Shown here: positions 7,935 to 16,141 of the stretch, in pieces
Layout of the letters: the number at the start of each line of letters is the position of its first letter
Position numbering within the stretch: position 1 is the stretch's first letter
Assembly (NCBI GenBank): GCA_964634255.1
Contig: CAZWJC010000106.1
Location: forward strand, 1-21,656
Length of the DNA: 21,656 nucleotides
DNA from: MWDV01 sp964634255
Lineage (GTDB): Bacteria; Verrucomicrobiota; Verrucomicrobiia; Limisphaerales; MWDV01
Direction of reading: 5' to 3'
Translations under genes and position numbers: made by a program
Notes under the pieces: model-generated
Databases searched by the model: none
The model's input: the letters and a program-made list of their open reading frames with translations, nothing else
What the model was told of the DNA's origin: nothing

Positions 7935-9773
7935 TTAGTCCGGTTGCAGGGCGACACGGCGGTTGACTGGCCGCTGCGGTTGGGTCGCACGCTCGATTAC
8001 GAAGTCGCCCAGGATCAGGTAATCCATCTCCGTGTTCATAAAGCACCGGTAGGCATCGTCCGGCGTGCAAACGATCGGTTCCCCGCGGACGTTGAATGAA
8101 GTGTTCACCAGCACGCCACAACCGGTGGCGGTCTCGAATCGCAGCAGCAAGTCGTAGAGCAGGGCGTTGTCTTCCCGAGTCACCGTTTGGATGCGTGCGG
8201 AGTAATCCACGTGCGTTACGGCCGGCAGCGAGGAACGCGGGGCTTTGAGCAGCTCCAGCCCACGAACGCCCGCGGGGAGCGGTTGGCATAACTCCCTCTT
8301 CACCGGCGCAACCAGCAGCATGTAGGGCGAGTCGGCTTCGAGTTCAAAGTAGTCGCTCACGCGTTCCCGCCGGACGATGGGGGCGAAGGGGCGAAACGAC
8401 TCGCGGAACTTCACTTTCAAGTTCATCACCGATTGCATTCGCGGCGAGCGGGCGTCGCCGAGGATGGAGCGGTTGCCCAACGCGCGAGGGCCAAACTCCA
8501 TCCGCCCTTGAAACCACCCAATGACCTTTTCGTTTCGCAGCAGGTCCACGGTGAAATCGAGGAGAGCATCCCCCTCAAGACAGCGATAAACCGCACCGTG
8601 GCGCTTCAACGTGGCTTCGATCTCCGCGTCCGAAAACTCCGGCCCCAAGAGCGCGCCTTTCATGGCGTCACGACGTGGCACGTGCGCCTGAAGATCGGCG
8701 TCGCTCCTCGCTCCGGCCTGGGAATTCCACGCGGTCAGCGCCGCGCCGACCGCCCCGCCCGCGTCGCCAGCCGCCGGCTGGATCCAAATATCGTCAAAAA
8801 TGCGCTCGCGCTGGATGCGGCCGTTCGCCACGCAGTTGAGCGCGACTCCGCCGGCGAGGCACAACCGGGTTTGGCCGGTCAGCTCGCGGGCGTGCCGTGC
8901 CAGCCGGAGCAGGATTTCCTCCGTCACGACTTGGATGGATCGCGCCACATCCATGTGACGCGGTTCGATGGGCTCGTCCGGTTTGCGTGGCGGACCACCG
9001 AACAGCCGGTGAAACCGCGCGTTGGTCATGGTGGTGCCGTGGAGGAAATCGAAGTAGCGCAAGTTCAGCCAGAACGAACCGTCGGGCTTCACATCAATCA
9101 GCTCGGCGCGGATGGCGTCCACGAACCTGGGCTCGCCGTACGGGGCGAGGCCCATGAGCTTGTATTCGCCGGAGTTGATCCGGAAGCCGCAGTAATCGGT
9201 AAACGCCGAATACAGCAACCCGAGCGAGTGCGGGAAACGCAGTTCCTGGTGGAGCGTGATTTCGCGACCGCGTCCTGTGCCGATCGTCGTGGTGGCCCAT
9301 TCGCCAACACCGTCTATGGTCAGGATGGCCGCTTCCGAAAACGGCGACGGATAGAACGCGCTGGCGGCGTGCGCCTGATGATGCTGCGTGAAGAGGATCG
9401 GGCAGTCCGGGCGCAGGTCCGGTAGCTCCTGCCGAATCACCTTGCGCAGGTCCAGCTTCTCGCCCAGCCAATTGGAAAGCACAATCGGAAACGTGCGCAG
9501 GCCGGCTGGCGCCACCGCGAGGTAGGTTTCCAGCAGCCGGGCAAACTTGAGCACGGGCTTGTCATAGAACACGATGGCGTCCAGTTGCGTGGCGTCTAGT
9601 CCGGCGTGCCGCAGGCAGAACGCGGCGGCGTGGCGTGGGAAATCCGGATCGTTCTTCTTCCGGCTGAAGCGTTCTTCCTGCGCGGCAGCGAGCAGCTCTC
9701 CGTCCCGCACCAATGCCGCCGCGGCGTCATGGTAGTAGGCCGAGATGCCGAGGATGTGCCGCCAAGCGGGCAT
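7935..9773 (-). CDS. NodU/CmcH-family carbamoyltransferase
   Basis: 612 residues, the normal family length. The N-terminal ASKHA/Kae1-like domain starts ILGISAYYHDAAAALV and holds the metal-binding cluster HHQAHAASAF (131-140). Also visible are LTIDGVGEWATTT, INSGEYKLMGLAPYGEP and LAGGVALNCVANGRI. The C-terminal YrdC-like domain shows GWFQGRMEFGPRALGNRSIL, followed by KVKFRESFRPFAPIV and VLVNTSFNVRGEPIV. Family members move a carbamoyl group from carbamoyl phosphate, via carbamoyl-AMP, to a hydroxyl of a sugar or natural product. The acceptor is not evident. The gene starts 3 nt after DUF5989 and ends 4 nt before SxtJ, so the three are surely co-expressed. The amylase upstream may share the transcript (67-nt gap), but functional linkage to it is uncertain. 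Confidence 0.95.
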   Translation of the reverse strand: MPAWRHILGISAYYHDAAAALVRDGELLAAAQEERFSRKKNDPDFPRHAAAFCLRHAGLDATQLDAIVFYDKPVLKFARLLETYLAVAPAGLRTFPIVLSNWLGEKLDLRKVIRQELPDLRPDCPILFTQHHQAHAASAFYPSPFSEAAILTIDGVGEWATTTIGTGRGREITLHQELRFPHSLGLLYSAFTDYCGFRINSGEYKLMGLAPYGEPRFVDAIRAELIDVKPDGSFWLNLRYFDFLHGTTMTNARFHRLFGGPPRKPDEPIEPRHMDVARSIQVVTEEILLRLARHARELTGQTRLCLAGGVALNCVANGRIQRERIFDDIWIQPAAGDAGGAVGAALTAWNSQAGARSDADLQAHVPRRDAMKGALLGPEFSDAEIEATLKRHGAVYRCLEGDALLDFTVDLLRNEKVIGWFQGRMEFGPRALGNRSILGDARSPRMQSVMNLKVKFRESFRPFAPIVRRERVSDYFELEADSPYMLLVAPVKRELCQPLPAGVRGLELLKAPRSSLPAVTHVDYSARIQTVTREDNALLYDLLLRFETATGCGVLVNTSFNVRGEPIVCTPDDAYRCFMNTEMDYLILGDFVIERATQPQRPVNRRVALQPD

Positions 9774-9776
9774 GAC

Positions 9777-9929
9777 TCAGAAGAAGGGGTACAGCGCCCA
9801 CGCGATGCCGGAGCTGGAGGCGAAGACCAGGATGGCGCCCAGTCCGAGCAGCACAACAATCAAGGGGATCAACCACCATTTCTTCTCCTGCTTGCAGAGT
9901 TGCAGGAATTCTTTGAGCAAACGCCACAT
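9777..9929 (-). CDS. DUF5989-family micro-membrane protein
   Basis: A 50-residue protein with a charged amphipathic N-terminus (MWRLLKEFLQLCKQEKKWW), one membrane helix (LIPLIVVLLGLGAILVFAS) and the end SGIAWALYPFF. This pattern is characteristic of the DUF5989 family, whose genes are usually found beside NodU-type carbamoyltransferases and SxtJ proteins, as here. The stop is 3 nt before the carbamoyltransferase start, so that gene's ribosome-binding site lies within this coding sequence. Its function is unknown; a membrane-anchoring or scaffolding role in the carbamoylation module is an inference. Confidence 0.88.
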   Translation of the reverse strand: MWRLLKEFLQLCKQEKKWWLIPLIVVLLGLGAILVFASSSGIAWALYPFF

Positions 9930-9996
9930 CGGGGTCGGAGGCTAGCCGTTCATCCCCGCGGCGCAACCGAAAAACCGCGTACGCGCGCCAATTGTC

Positions 9997-12156
9997 TCAC
10001 TGGACAAGCACGCGATAGTACCGGGCGGCTTGGTTGCCGCCGCCGGTATCCAGCAGGGTCACGGTGCGGTTTGAACCAGGAACGACAGGTCCAACGTTTT
10101 GCCATTCAGCCGCCAGCGCCAGCTCATCACGGCGCTGAAGTTGGTACCCGAGGTTGCTCACGCCGGCGCAGTTGACCATCACATCCGAACCGTCGGTCGC
10201 GATCGCGAGGGTGGGGGGGGCGAGCGCGGTGGCCGCCGTCCGGAACCGCATTTCGAACGTTGCGTACATACGGTTCGTCGTGTTGGCCGCTCTCGCCGTG
10301 TCGGCGATCCGGACCGTTATCACCGTCCCTCTGGGCCAGGACGGGGCGGGCGTGAACACCAGGGCATCGCCCGCTTGTGACCACGAGAAGCTTCCTGCCA
10401 CCGCGGGAGTTGTCGCGAACGCGGCTTGAACGCTGTTCGTGTCCATGGGAGAGCTGAATTGAAGGACCAACGGGACGAACGCGGAAATCTGCGCGGCATC
10501 ATGCGCGGGCAGGCAAACGGCGACGACCGGATCCAGCGGGCGTTGCTGGGGCTGCGCGATGAATATCTTCGCCCCCGTGCCGGGTACGGTGACCGCCGGC
10601 GTTTCAGGGCCGGACTGGATCGTAATGGTTTCGCCGGGATTCAGCAGATTCACGAGCCTGGTTCCGACCGGATAGATCGTTGGGCGTGCTGGCAGTGTTT
10701 GTTCCGAACTGGCAGTATTCAAGACCACGAACACTTCCTGCGTGCCGAACCGGCGGGCGTAGGCGAACAGACCCGGCCCATCTGGATCGTACCAGAGGTT
10801 CGCGTGCGTCCCCGTGCGAAGCGCCGGATAGAGGCGGCGGAAGTTGTTCAGCTTGGCGGTGATCTGGAACAACGGATGCGTCATGTTGAAGTTGTCGCCG
10901 AGGGATGGCCCCTGCTCGAACGCGCCATCGAACATGTCCTCGCGGTTGCCTGGGTCCGAACCGCCATTGAAGGCCTGCTCCGTGCCTTGGTAGAGGCAGG
11001 GCACGCCCCGCGCTGTGTGCAGAAAGGCCAGGGCTAAGGCGAGGCGATTGGTGTTGCCGTTCGCATTCGCCGCGTTGAGGAAGCGGGGCAGGTCGTGGTT
11101 GTCCAGGAACGTCACGAGCTGGTCCTGCGCCGCGGGATCGTAGTTTGCCGCAATGGCGTTGTAGTGATCCTCGATTTGTTTGGTGTTGCCAGTCGCTCGG
11201 GCAAAAGCGTTGTTGACCGCGTAATAGAGTGGGAAGTCGAGGGTGGAATCCAGCTTGAAAGCGCCGCCTCCCTGCGCCCCCGTATAGCTCCCGCACTTGG
11301 CGTCGCTGCCGTCATAGACCTCGCCGAACATGAAGAAGTTCGGTTTGTCGTTGGTCGCAGCAAAGGCGTGAAGGCGCGGGCACCAATCCTCCCAGAACCC
11401 CATGTCCGTGTGCTTGACGGTGTCCACACGAAAACCGTCAAAACCCGCCGTCTTGATCCAATAGCTGTACACGGCCGCCATGTTCGTCCGCACGTAGGCG
11501 AGCTCGGTGCGGAAATCGTCGAGGCCGCTCAATTCCCCAAGCTCCGTCTGCGTGCTGCTGCCATAGTCCTGAATCTCGCCGTAGTTGTGGAAGAGCGCGT
11601 TCAGCGTGGGAAAAGCCGCATTCGTGTTGAACGGCGCGGCGTATTGTTTCGAAGCGCTCGCGTAGCGCAGGGTGTAGCCGGCCGGGTAGTTGAACGTGGG
11701 AAATCCGGCACTGCTGCTGGTGACGAGCGTGCCGCCGTGGTTCACCACCACGTCTTGAATCACCAGCAAGCCGCGCGCGTGAGCGGCGCCGATGAGGCTT
11801 TGCAGGTCGGCCAGCGTGCCCCAATGCGGATCGACCTGGTAGAAGTTCCGGCCGGCGTAGCCATGATACTCGCCGTTGCCGTTAAGCACGATCGGCGAAA
11901 GCCAGATGGCGGTGGCGCCCAGTGCTTGGATGTAATTGAGCTTCTGTTCGATGCCCTTGAAGTCACCGCCATGTACGCCGGTGCCGCTCGAGGCGTTGTA
12001 CGAGCCAGACGCGTTGTTATTTGACGCGTCGCCATCAAAGAACCGGTCGGTGAAGATTTGGTAGATGCTCTGCGCAGGTAGGAAACCGGATGCGGGTTGG
12101 GCAACCGCGCCAAGCGCGGCGAGAACGAGCGCCAGCCACGCGCCATGGAACCGCAC
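9997..12156 (-). CDS. Secreted GH13 alpha-amylase with Ig-like C-terminal domains
   Basis: 719 residues from a GTG start at 12156, followed by a classical signal peptide (RFHGAWLALVLAALGAVAQPASG). The longer open frame runs on through a palindromic repeat and was not used. All four GH13 regions are visible: DVVVNH (135-140), GFRVDTVKH with nucleophile Asp245, FGEVYD with acid/base Glu279, and FLDNHD with Asp355. Early motifs IYQIFTDRFFDGD and GDFKGIEQKLNYIQALG fit a secreted alpha-amylase or cyclomaltodextrinase-like enzyme. Residues about 455-535 form the beta C-domain, about 545-640 an SbsA-like Ig domain, and 645-719 a last beta module ending ARYYRVLVQ. It hydrolyses alpha-1,4-glucans outside the cytoplasm. 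It is divergent from an MFS sugar transporter, a natural uptake partner. Confidence 0.93.
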   Translation of the reverse strand: MRFHGAWLALVLAALGAVAQPASGFLPAQSIYQIFTDRFFDGDASNNNASGSYNASSGTGVHGGDFKGIEQKLNYIQALGATAIWLSPIVLNGNGEYHGYAGRNFYQVDPHWGTLADLQSLIGAAHARGLLVIQDVVVNHGGTLVTSSSAGFPTFNYPAGYTLRYASASKQYAAPFNTNAAFPTLNALFHNYGEIQDYGSSTQTELGELSGLDDFRTELAYVRTNMAAVYSYWIKTAGFDGFRVDTVKHTDMGFWEDWCPRLHAFAATNDKPNFFMFGEVYDGSDAKCGSYTGAQGGGAFKLDSTLDFPLYYAVNNAFARATGNTKQIEDHYNAIAANYDPAAQDQLVTFLDNHDLPRFLNAANANGNTNRLALALAFLHTARGVPCLYQGTEQAFNGGSDPGNREDMFDGAFEQGPSLGDNFNMTHPLFQITAKLNNFRRLYPALRTGTHANLWYDPDGPGLFAYARRFGTQEVFVVLNTASSEQTLPARPTIYPVGTRLVNLLNPGETITIQSGPETPAVTVPGTGAKIFIAQPQQRPLDPVVAVCLPAHDAAQISAFVPLVLQFSSPMDTNSVQAAFATTPAVAGSFSWSQAGDALVFTPAPSWPRGTVITVRIADTARAANTTNRMYATFEMRFRTAATALAPPTLAIATDGSDVMVNCAGVSNLGYQLQRRDELALAAEWQNVGPVVPGSNRTVTLLDTGGGNQAARYYRVLVQ

Positions 12157-12605
12157 GCCGGCGGCAATTCCCGAACCTGTCGCCTGGAGTCTGGTTTGCT
12201 TAACGCACAGACGCAGAGGACGCCGAGAAACGCGGAGAACCCTGCGTGGTGGGATGCCGCGATGCTCGGCGTCCCTCCGCGTTCTCTGCGTCTCTGCGTT
12301 GACGGGGCGGGATGGCGTGAGGATGTCGTCTACCATGCCGCCACGCCGCATGTCCGCCGGTCTTGAAGATTCCAGGCAATTCATTGAGCACTGAACTCTA
12401 GCCTTTGCGGCAGGCTGCGCGCAACCGCCGCGCATGGGAAGCGCACCGCACAAAAATGCGGTAGGACCGCTCCGGGGCTTCGCCTACGCTCCGTGCAACC
12501 TCACGAGGGCATCATTTCGGTCAGGTTCTCGGGCGCAATTTGTCTTGCCCTCAACGCCGCCGATGCCAAATGTGGGCCAACAGCGCGCGCGAACCACCAT
12601 TTACC
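12157..12605. other. Divergent intergenic region between amylase and sugar transporter
   Basis: This 449-bp spacer should hold promoters for both genes. Besides the 99-bp near-palindrome (12202-12300) it contains a hairpin ACCGCA/TGCGGT (12445-12462) and an overlapping inverted repeat GCGGTAGG/CCTACGC (12458-12489). I see no convincing sigma-70 promoter or operator. Open frames across it (for example the amylase frame up to 12453) translate repeat DNA and look non-coding. Confidence 0.55.
12202..12300. repeat. 99-bp near-palindrome of the AACGCAGAGACGCAGAG type
   Basis: The arm starting AACGCACAGACGCAGAGG (12202) pairs imperfectly with the reverse complement of the arm ending at 12300, which reads AACGCAGAGACGCAGAG inward. 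About 36 nt of each arm can pair with a handful of mismatches. Each arm also contains direct sub-repeats (ACGCCGAG, ACGCGGAG, ACGCAGAG). It lies upstream of the amylase signal peptide. From memory, similar sequences are dispersed in many Verrucomicrobia and Planctomycetes genomes. It could form a cruciform or long RNA hairpin. No transposase is nearby. Confidence 0.75.
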
Positions 12606-13928
12606 ATGCAAAAACCTCGTCTCAGCTTCTGGCAAATCTGGAACATGAGTTTTGGCTTCCTCGGCATCCAATTCGGCTGGGGACTCCAGATGGCCAACAT
12701 GAGCCCCATCTACAAATACCTCGGCGCGTCGGATGAACAAATCCCGTTGCTCTGGCTTGCCGCGCCCCTCACGGGCTTCATCGTGCAACCCATCATCGGC
12801 GCGATGAGCGATCGTACCTGGGGACCGCTGGGTCGCCGCCGGCCGTACTTTCTCGTCGGCGCGATCCTGAGTTCTCTGGCGCTGGTGGCGATGCCCAACA
12901 GCAGCGCCCTCTGGATGGCGGCGGGCCTGCTTTGGATTCTCGACGCCTCGATCAACGTCAGCATGGAGCCATTCCGCGCTTTCGTGGCGGACAAGCTGCC
13001 GGAGGAACAGCACGGCACGGGCTTCGCGATGCAGAGCTTCTTCATCGGCGTGGGCGCGGTGGTGGCGGGGATGCTACCCTACATTCTGAAGAACTGGTTT
13101 CACGTGAGCAGCGATACGAGCGCGGGCAACGCCATCCCGCCGAATGTGAAGATCTCGTTCTACGTGGGTGCCGCCGCCTTCTTTGCCGCCGTGGTCTGGA
13201 CCGTGTTGAGCACGAAGGAATACCCGCCGGAAGACCTGGACGCCTTTCGCCGGAAGAAGACCGCGAGCGGCGGCGGAGTGCGGATGATCAAAGAGATACT
13301 GGATGCTCTGTTCAAGATGCCCAGTACGATGAAGCGGCTTGCAGTAGTGCAGTTCTTCACCTGGCTGGGACTGTTCTGCATGTGGTTGCATTTCTCGAAC
13401 GCCGTGCCGGTGGTCTTCGGCAGCAGTGACCCGAACTCGGACCTCTTCAAGCGTGGCGCGGAGTGGGCGGGCGTCTGTTACGCGACGAAGGACGCGGTCA
13501 CGTTTGTGGCGGCGTTCGCGCTGATGGCGGCGGCGCGGAAGCTGGATCGCCGGCGCATCCACGGAGTTTGCCTCGCACTCGGCGGGCTGGGTTTGCTGGC
13601 GGTGGGCTTTATCCACGGCGAAGAGCAGAAGACCCTGCTGCTGCTGGCGCTGGCGCTGGGCGGCATTGCGTGGGCATCCATCCTCTCGATGCCTTACGCC
13701 ATTCTGGCAGGCTCACTGCCACCAGAGCGGATGGGCGTTTACATGGGCATCTTCAACTTCTTCATCGTGCTGCCGGAAATTCTCGCCGCACTGACGTTCG
13801 GGCCGCTCGTGAAGAACCTGCTGGGCGGGAACCTCGTCCACGCCGTGATGGCAGGTGGCATTTTCATGCTCCTCGCCGCGTTGCTGGCGCAGTGGGTGAA
13901 GCCGTCCGCGGCGACGAAGGCAACGTAG
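12606..13928 (+). CDS. MFS sugar transporter, SLC45/GPH-like (maltose or sucrose type)
   Basis: 440 residues with about 12 membrane helices. The N-terminal region (KPRLSFWQIWNMSFGFLGIQ, then FGWGLQMANMSPIYKYLGA) and the loop SDRTWGPLGRRRPYFLVG between helices 2 and 3 are typical of the SLC45/GPH-like sucrose and maltose permeases. Further marks are DASINVSMEPFRAFVADKLP in helix 4 to 5 and MPYAILAGSLPPERMGVYMG in the C-terminal half. It should import maltose, maltodextrin or sucrose by proton symport across the inner membrane. The divergent secreted amylase points to maltose or maltodextrins. ATG 12606 is chosen because the family N-terminus starts there; the frame is open further up to 12540. 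It converges with proS, with no clear terminator in the 65-nt gap. Confidence 0.88.
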   Translation: MQKPRLSFWQIWNMSFGFLGIQFGWGLQMANMSPIYKYLGASDEQIPLLWLAAPLTGFIVQPIIGAMSDRTWGPLGRRRPYFLVGAILSSLALVAMPNSSALWMAAGLLWILDASINVSMEPFRAFVADKLPEEQHGTGFAMQSFFIGVGAVVAGMLPYILKNWFHVSSDTSAGNAIPPNVKISFYVGAAAFFAAVVWTVLSTKEYPPEDLDAFRRKKTASGGGVRMIKEILDALFKMPSTMKRLAVVQFFTWLGLFCMWLHFSNAVPVVFGSSDPNSDLFKRGAEWAGVCYATKDAVTFVAAFALMAAARKLDRRRIHGVCLALGGLGLLAVGFIHGEEQKTLLLLALALGGIAWASILSMPYAILAGSLPPERMGVYMGIFNFFIVLPEILAALTFGPLVKNLLGGNLVHAVMAGGIFMLLAALLAQWVKPSAATKAT

Positions 13929-13993
13929 CAGCGGCACCAAGTTGCTGATCACGGCGAACTCGGAGATGACGACCGGTAGCTGGCGACCTCAGG

Positions 13994-15709
13994 CTATCCC
14001 GCCCGCACCATCGAGATGACGCGCTGTGAGGCTTCTTCGATCTTCGCCGGCTGGAACGGGCCGCTGCGGGGTTTGATTTCCACTTCGCCCTTCGCCAGCG
14101 ATTTCTCGCCGATGCTCACGCGGATGGGGAAACCCACGAGGTCGGCGTCTTTGAACTTGACGCCGGGCCGTTCATCGCGGTCGTCGAGGATCACTTCCAC
14201 GCCAGCGGCGGTGAGTTCGGCGTAGAGCTTCTCCGCCAACTGCATGCCCGCGCTGTCCGGCGCGACCGTCAGCGGCGTGATGCACACCTGATACGGCGCG
14301 ACGCTCAACGGCCAGATGACGCCGTCCTTGTCGTTGCATTGCTCAACGACCGCCTGCAACGTGCGCGTGATGCCAATGCCATAGCAGCCCATCACGGAAG
14401 GCCGACGCAGGCCGTCCTCGGCGAGGAACGTGGCGTTGAGCTTCTCGCTGTACTTGGTGCCGAGCTTGAAGACGTGGCCCACTTCGATGGCGCGGCGAAT
14501 CTTCAGCGGCTTGCCGCACTTCACGCACGGCTCGCCGGCGGCAACAGTGCGCAGGTCGCACCATTTCGTGACCTTGATGTCGCGTTCGATGGAGACGTTC
14601 CGGAGATGGAAACCGTCTTCGTTCGCGCCGGTGGTCATGTCGTTGGCTCCAGCGAGGCGTTCATCGGCATAGATGCTTACTTCGGCAGGGATATTCACGA
14701 CCGCGCCGAGCGAACCCGGCTTGGCGCCGAGCACCGGAACGATCTCCTCCACGGTGGCAGGCCGCGCCGCGACTGCGCCCGTCTTCGCCAGGAGCTTGGT
14801 CTCGTTCAACTGGTCGTCGCCGCGGATCAGGATGATGATCGGCTTGCTGTCGGCGATGTAAACCAGCGTCTTGATCTGACGGTTTGCGGGCACCTTGTAG
14901 GGTTCTTTGCTCAACGCCTCGATCGTCACGACGCCGGGCGTGGCGAACTTCTCCGGCAACGGGCCGACTTCACGAGCCGCCGTCTTGGGAATTCCGCTGG
15001 TGGCCTTCTCCACGTTGGCGGCGTACCCGCAGGCCTCGCAGTAGGCGACTTCGTTTTCGCCGGTCTCGGCGGGGACCATGAATTCGTGCGAGTAGTTGCC
15101 GCCGATGACGCCGGTATCGGCTTCGACTGGAAACGCCTTGAGGCCGCAGCGGGCGAAGATGCGCGTGTAGGCGTCGTACATCTTCTTGTAGCTGGCCATC
15201 GCGCCTTCGTCGGTGGTGTCGAACGAATAGGCGTCCTTCATGATGAACTCCTTGGCGCGCATGAGGCCGAAGCGCGGGCGGATTTCATCGCGGAACTTGA
15301 CGCTAATCTGGTAGAAGTTCTTCGGGAGTTGCCGGTAGGAATTGATGTCGGCGGCGGCGGTCGTGGTGATGACCTCCTCGGCCGTGGGGCTGAGGAACCA
15401 ATCGCGGTTGGCAGAGTCCTTGACCTTGAAGAGCACGTCCTTCGCGGTTTCGGCGCGGCCGCTCTGCTCCCAAATCTCCTTCGGCTGGAGCGCAGGCATA
15501 AGGACTTCAAGCGCGCCGGCTCGATCCATTTCCTCGCGGACGATTTGCTCGACCTTGCGGAGCGAGCGTAGTCCGAGCGGAAGGAATGTGTAAACGCCGC
15601 CCGCGAGCTTACGGATCAGTCCCGCGCGCAGCAGGAGTTTGTGAGAGAGAATCTCCGCATCAGCCGGGGCTTCGCGGAGGGTGGCAACCAATGTTTGTGT
15701 CCAACGCAT
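13994..15709 (-). CDS. proS: Prolyl-tRNA synthetase (bacterial type with editing domain)
   Basis: 571 residues, the usual length for the bacterial ProRS form. It begins MRWTQTLVATLREAPADAEI. Motif 1 covers GGVYTFLPLGLRSLRKVEQI; motif 2 is FRDEIRPRFGLMRAKEF; motif 3 is GCYGIGITRTLQAVVEQ. Between motifs 2 and 3 (about 220-390) lies the INS editing domain that clears mischarged Ala-tRNA, and the anticodon-binding domain forms the last ~100 residues (VILDDRDERPGVKFKDADLVGFP). It charges tRNA-Pro in the cytoplasm and is essential. Directly upstream of its ATG lies one arm of an inverted repeat (15714-15736), so its leader and ribosome-binding region appear to derive from the neighbouring four-helix-bundle cassette. 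Confidence 0.97.
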   Translation of the reverse strand: MRWTQTLVATLREAPADAEILSHKLLLRAGLIRKLAGGVYTFLPLGLRSLRKVEQIVREEMDRAGALEVLMPALQPKEIWEQSGRAETAKDVLFKVKDSANRDWFLSPTAEEVITTTAAADINSYRQLPKNFYQISVKFRDEIRPRFGLMRAKEFIMKDAYSFDTTDEGAMASYKKMYDAYTRIFARCGLKAFPVEADTGVIGGNYSHEFMVPAETGENEVAYCEACGYAANVEKATSGIPKTAAREVGPLPEKFATPGVVTIEALSKEPYKVPANRQIKTLVYIADSKPIIILIRGDDQLNETKLLAKTGAVAARPATVEEIVPVLGAKPGSLGAVVNIPAEVSIYADERLAGANDMTTGANEDGFHLRNVSIERDIKVTKWCDLRTVAAGEPCVKCGKPLKIRRAIEVGHVFKLGTKYSEKLNATFLAEDGLRRPSVMGCYGIGITRTLQAVVEQCNDKDGVIWPLSVAPYQVCITPLTVAPDSAGMQLAEKLYAELTAAGVEVILDDRDERPGVKFKDADLVGFPIRVSIGEKSLAKGEVEIKPRSGPFQPAKIEEASQRVISMVRAG

Positions 15710-15713
15710 GTGG

Positions 15714-15736
15714 GGTGAGAGGTTAGAAGTGAGAGG
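15714..15736. repeat. Left inverted-repeat arm flanking the four-helix-bundle gene
   Basis: This purine-rich 23-nt arm starts GGTGAGAGG. It matches the reverse complement of 16119-16141 at 20 of 23 positions. It lies 4 nt upstream of the proS start codon and 9 nt past the stop of the four-helix-bundle gene. It carries an internal direct repeat GTGAGAGG. Confidence 0.65.
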
Positions 15737-15745
15737 GGCGAGCCG

Positions 15746-16087
15746 TCAATCTCGCGCGGTCTTGCGTGATGCAGTCAGAATGGCGACGAGTTCGCTTGCT
15801 TCGGCTAGGAGTCTCTTCAGCTCGGCGTCTTCTACCGTCACCAGTTCGGCTAGGCATTCCAGCCAAAACAGGGATTCGTCCGCCTCCTCCTCGGCAGTGC
15901 CCAGCTTGCTGACAAAGTCGGCTTTGGATTTCGCACGCTGCGCGGCGCGGTAGTTGGCGGCGGCGGACGTGGCCGAGCGAATGAGTTGTCGCCTGATAAT
16001 AACGAATTCGTCCCCGTGCGGAAGCGTTCGTGTGTAACGAATCACGTCCAACGCAAATCGCTTGGTGCGGGTTTTGAGATCCTGCAT
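15746..16087 (-). CDS. Four-helix-bundle protein (S23 / bAvd-like)
   Basis: 113 residues from ATG 16087 (a TTG two codons upstream is the only nearby alternative). It is almost entirely helical. Family signatures include MQDLKTRTKRFALDVIRYTR near the start, RQLIRSATSAAANYRAAQRA around the second helix, the conserved FVSKLGTAEEEADESLFWLE, and LLAEASELVAILTASRK at the end. This is the 23S rRNA intervening-sequence / four-helix-bundle family, structurally like Avd of diversity-generating retroelements. No reverse transcriptase or template repeat is in the window. Stand-alone members have no established function. The gene is framed by 23-nt inverted repeats and inserted exactly between the FAH stop and the proS start, which suggests a mobile cassette. 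Confidence 0.9.
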   Translation of the reverse strand: MQDLKTRTKRFALDVIRYTRTLPHGDEFVIIRRQLIRSATSAAANYRAAQRAKSKADFVSKLGTAEEEADESLFWLECLAELVTVEDAELKRLLAEASELVAILTASRKTARD

Positions 16088-16118
16088 GGACAACTTGGTG
16101 AGCGCGAGCCAGCTCTCA

Positions 16119-16141
16119 CCTCTCCCTTCTTACCTCACACC
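16119..16141. repeat. Right inverted-repeat arm flanking the four-helix-bundle gene
   Basis: This pyrimidine-rich 23-nt arm starts CCTCTCCC and ends CACACC. It is the imperfect inverse of 15714-15736 (20 of 23). Its last base touches the stop codon of the FAH-family gene (16142-16144, minus strand). Just inside it, GGTGAG (16097-16102) and CTCACC (16115-16120) form a further small inverted repeat. Confidence 0.65.

Noticed and set aside
8433..9425. 330-codon + strand frame inside the carbamoyltransferase gene
   Set aside because: Antisense to highly conserved carbamoyltransferase motifs; its own product is featureless.
9976..9985. Perfect palindrome CGCGTACGCG between amylase and DUF5989
   Set aside because: Only 10 bp, without a loop or T-run. 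In DNA this GC-rich it can arise by chance, so it was not called a terminator or operator.
14339..15571. 410-codon + strand frame opposite proS
   Set aside because: proS is unmistakable on the minus strand; the frame is a codon-bias shadow.
15746..16087. Diversity-generating retroelement, considered because of the bAvd-like protein
   Set aside because: No reverse transcriptase, template/variable repeat pair or target gene is present in the window.
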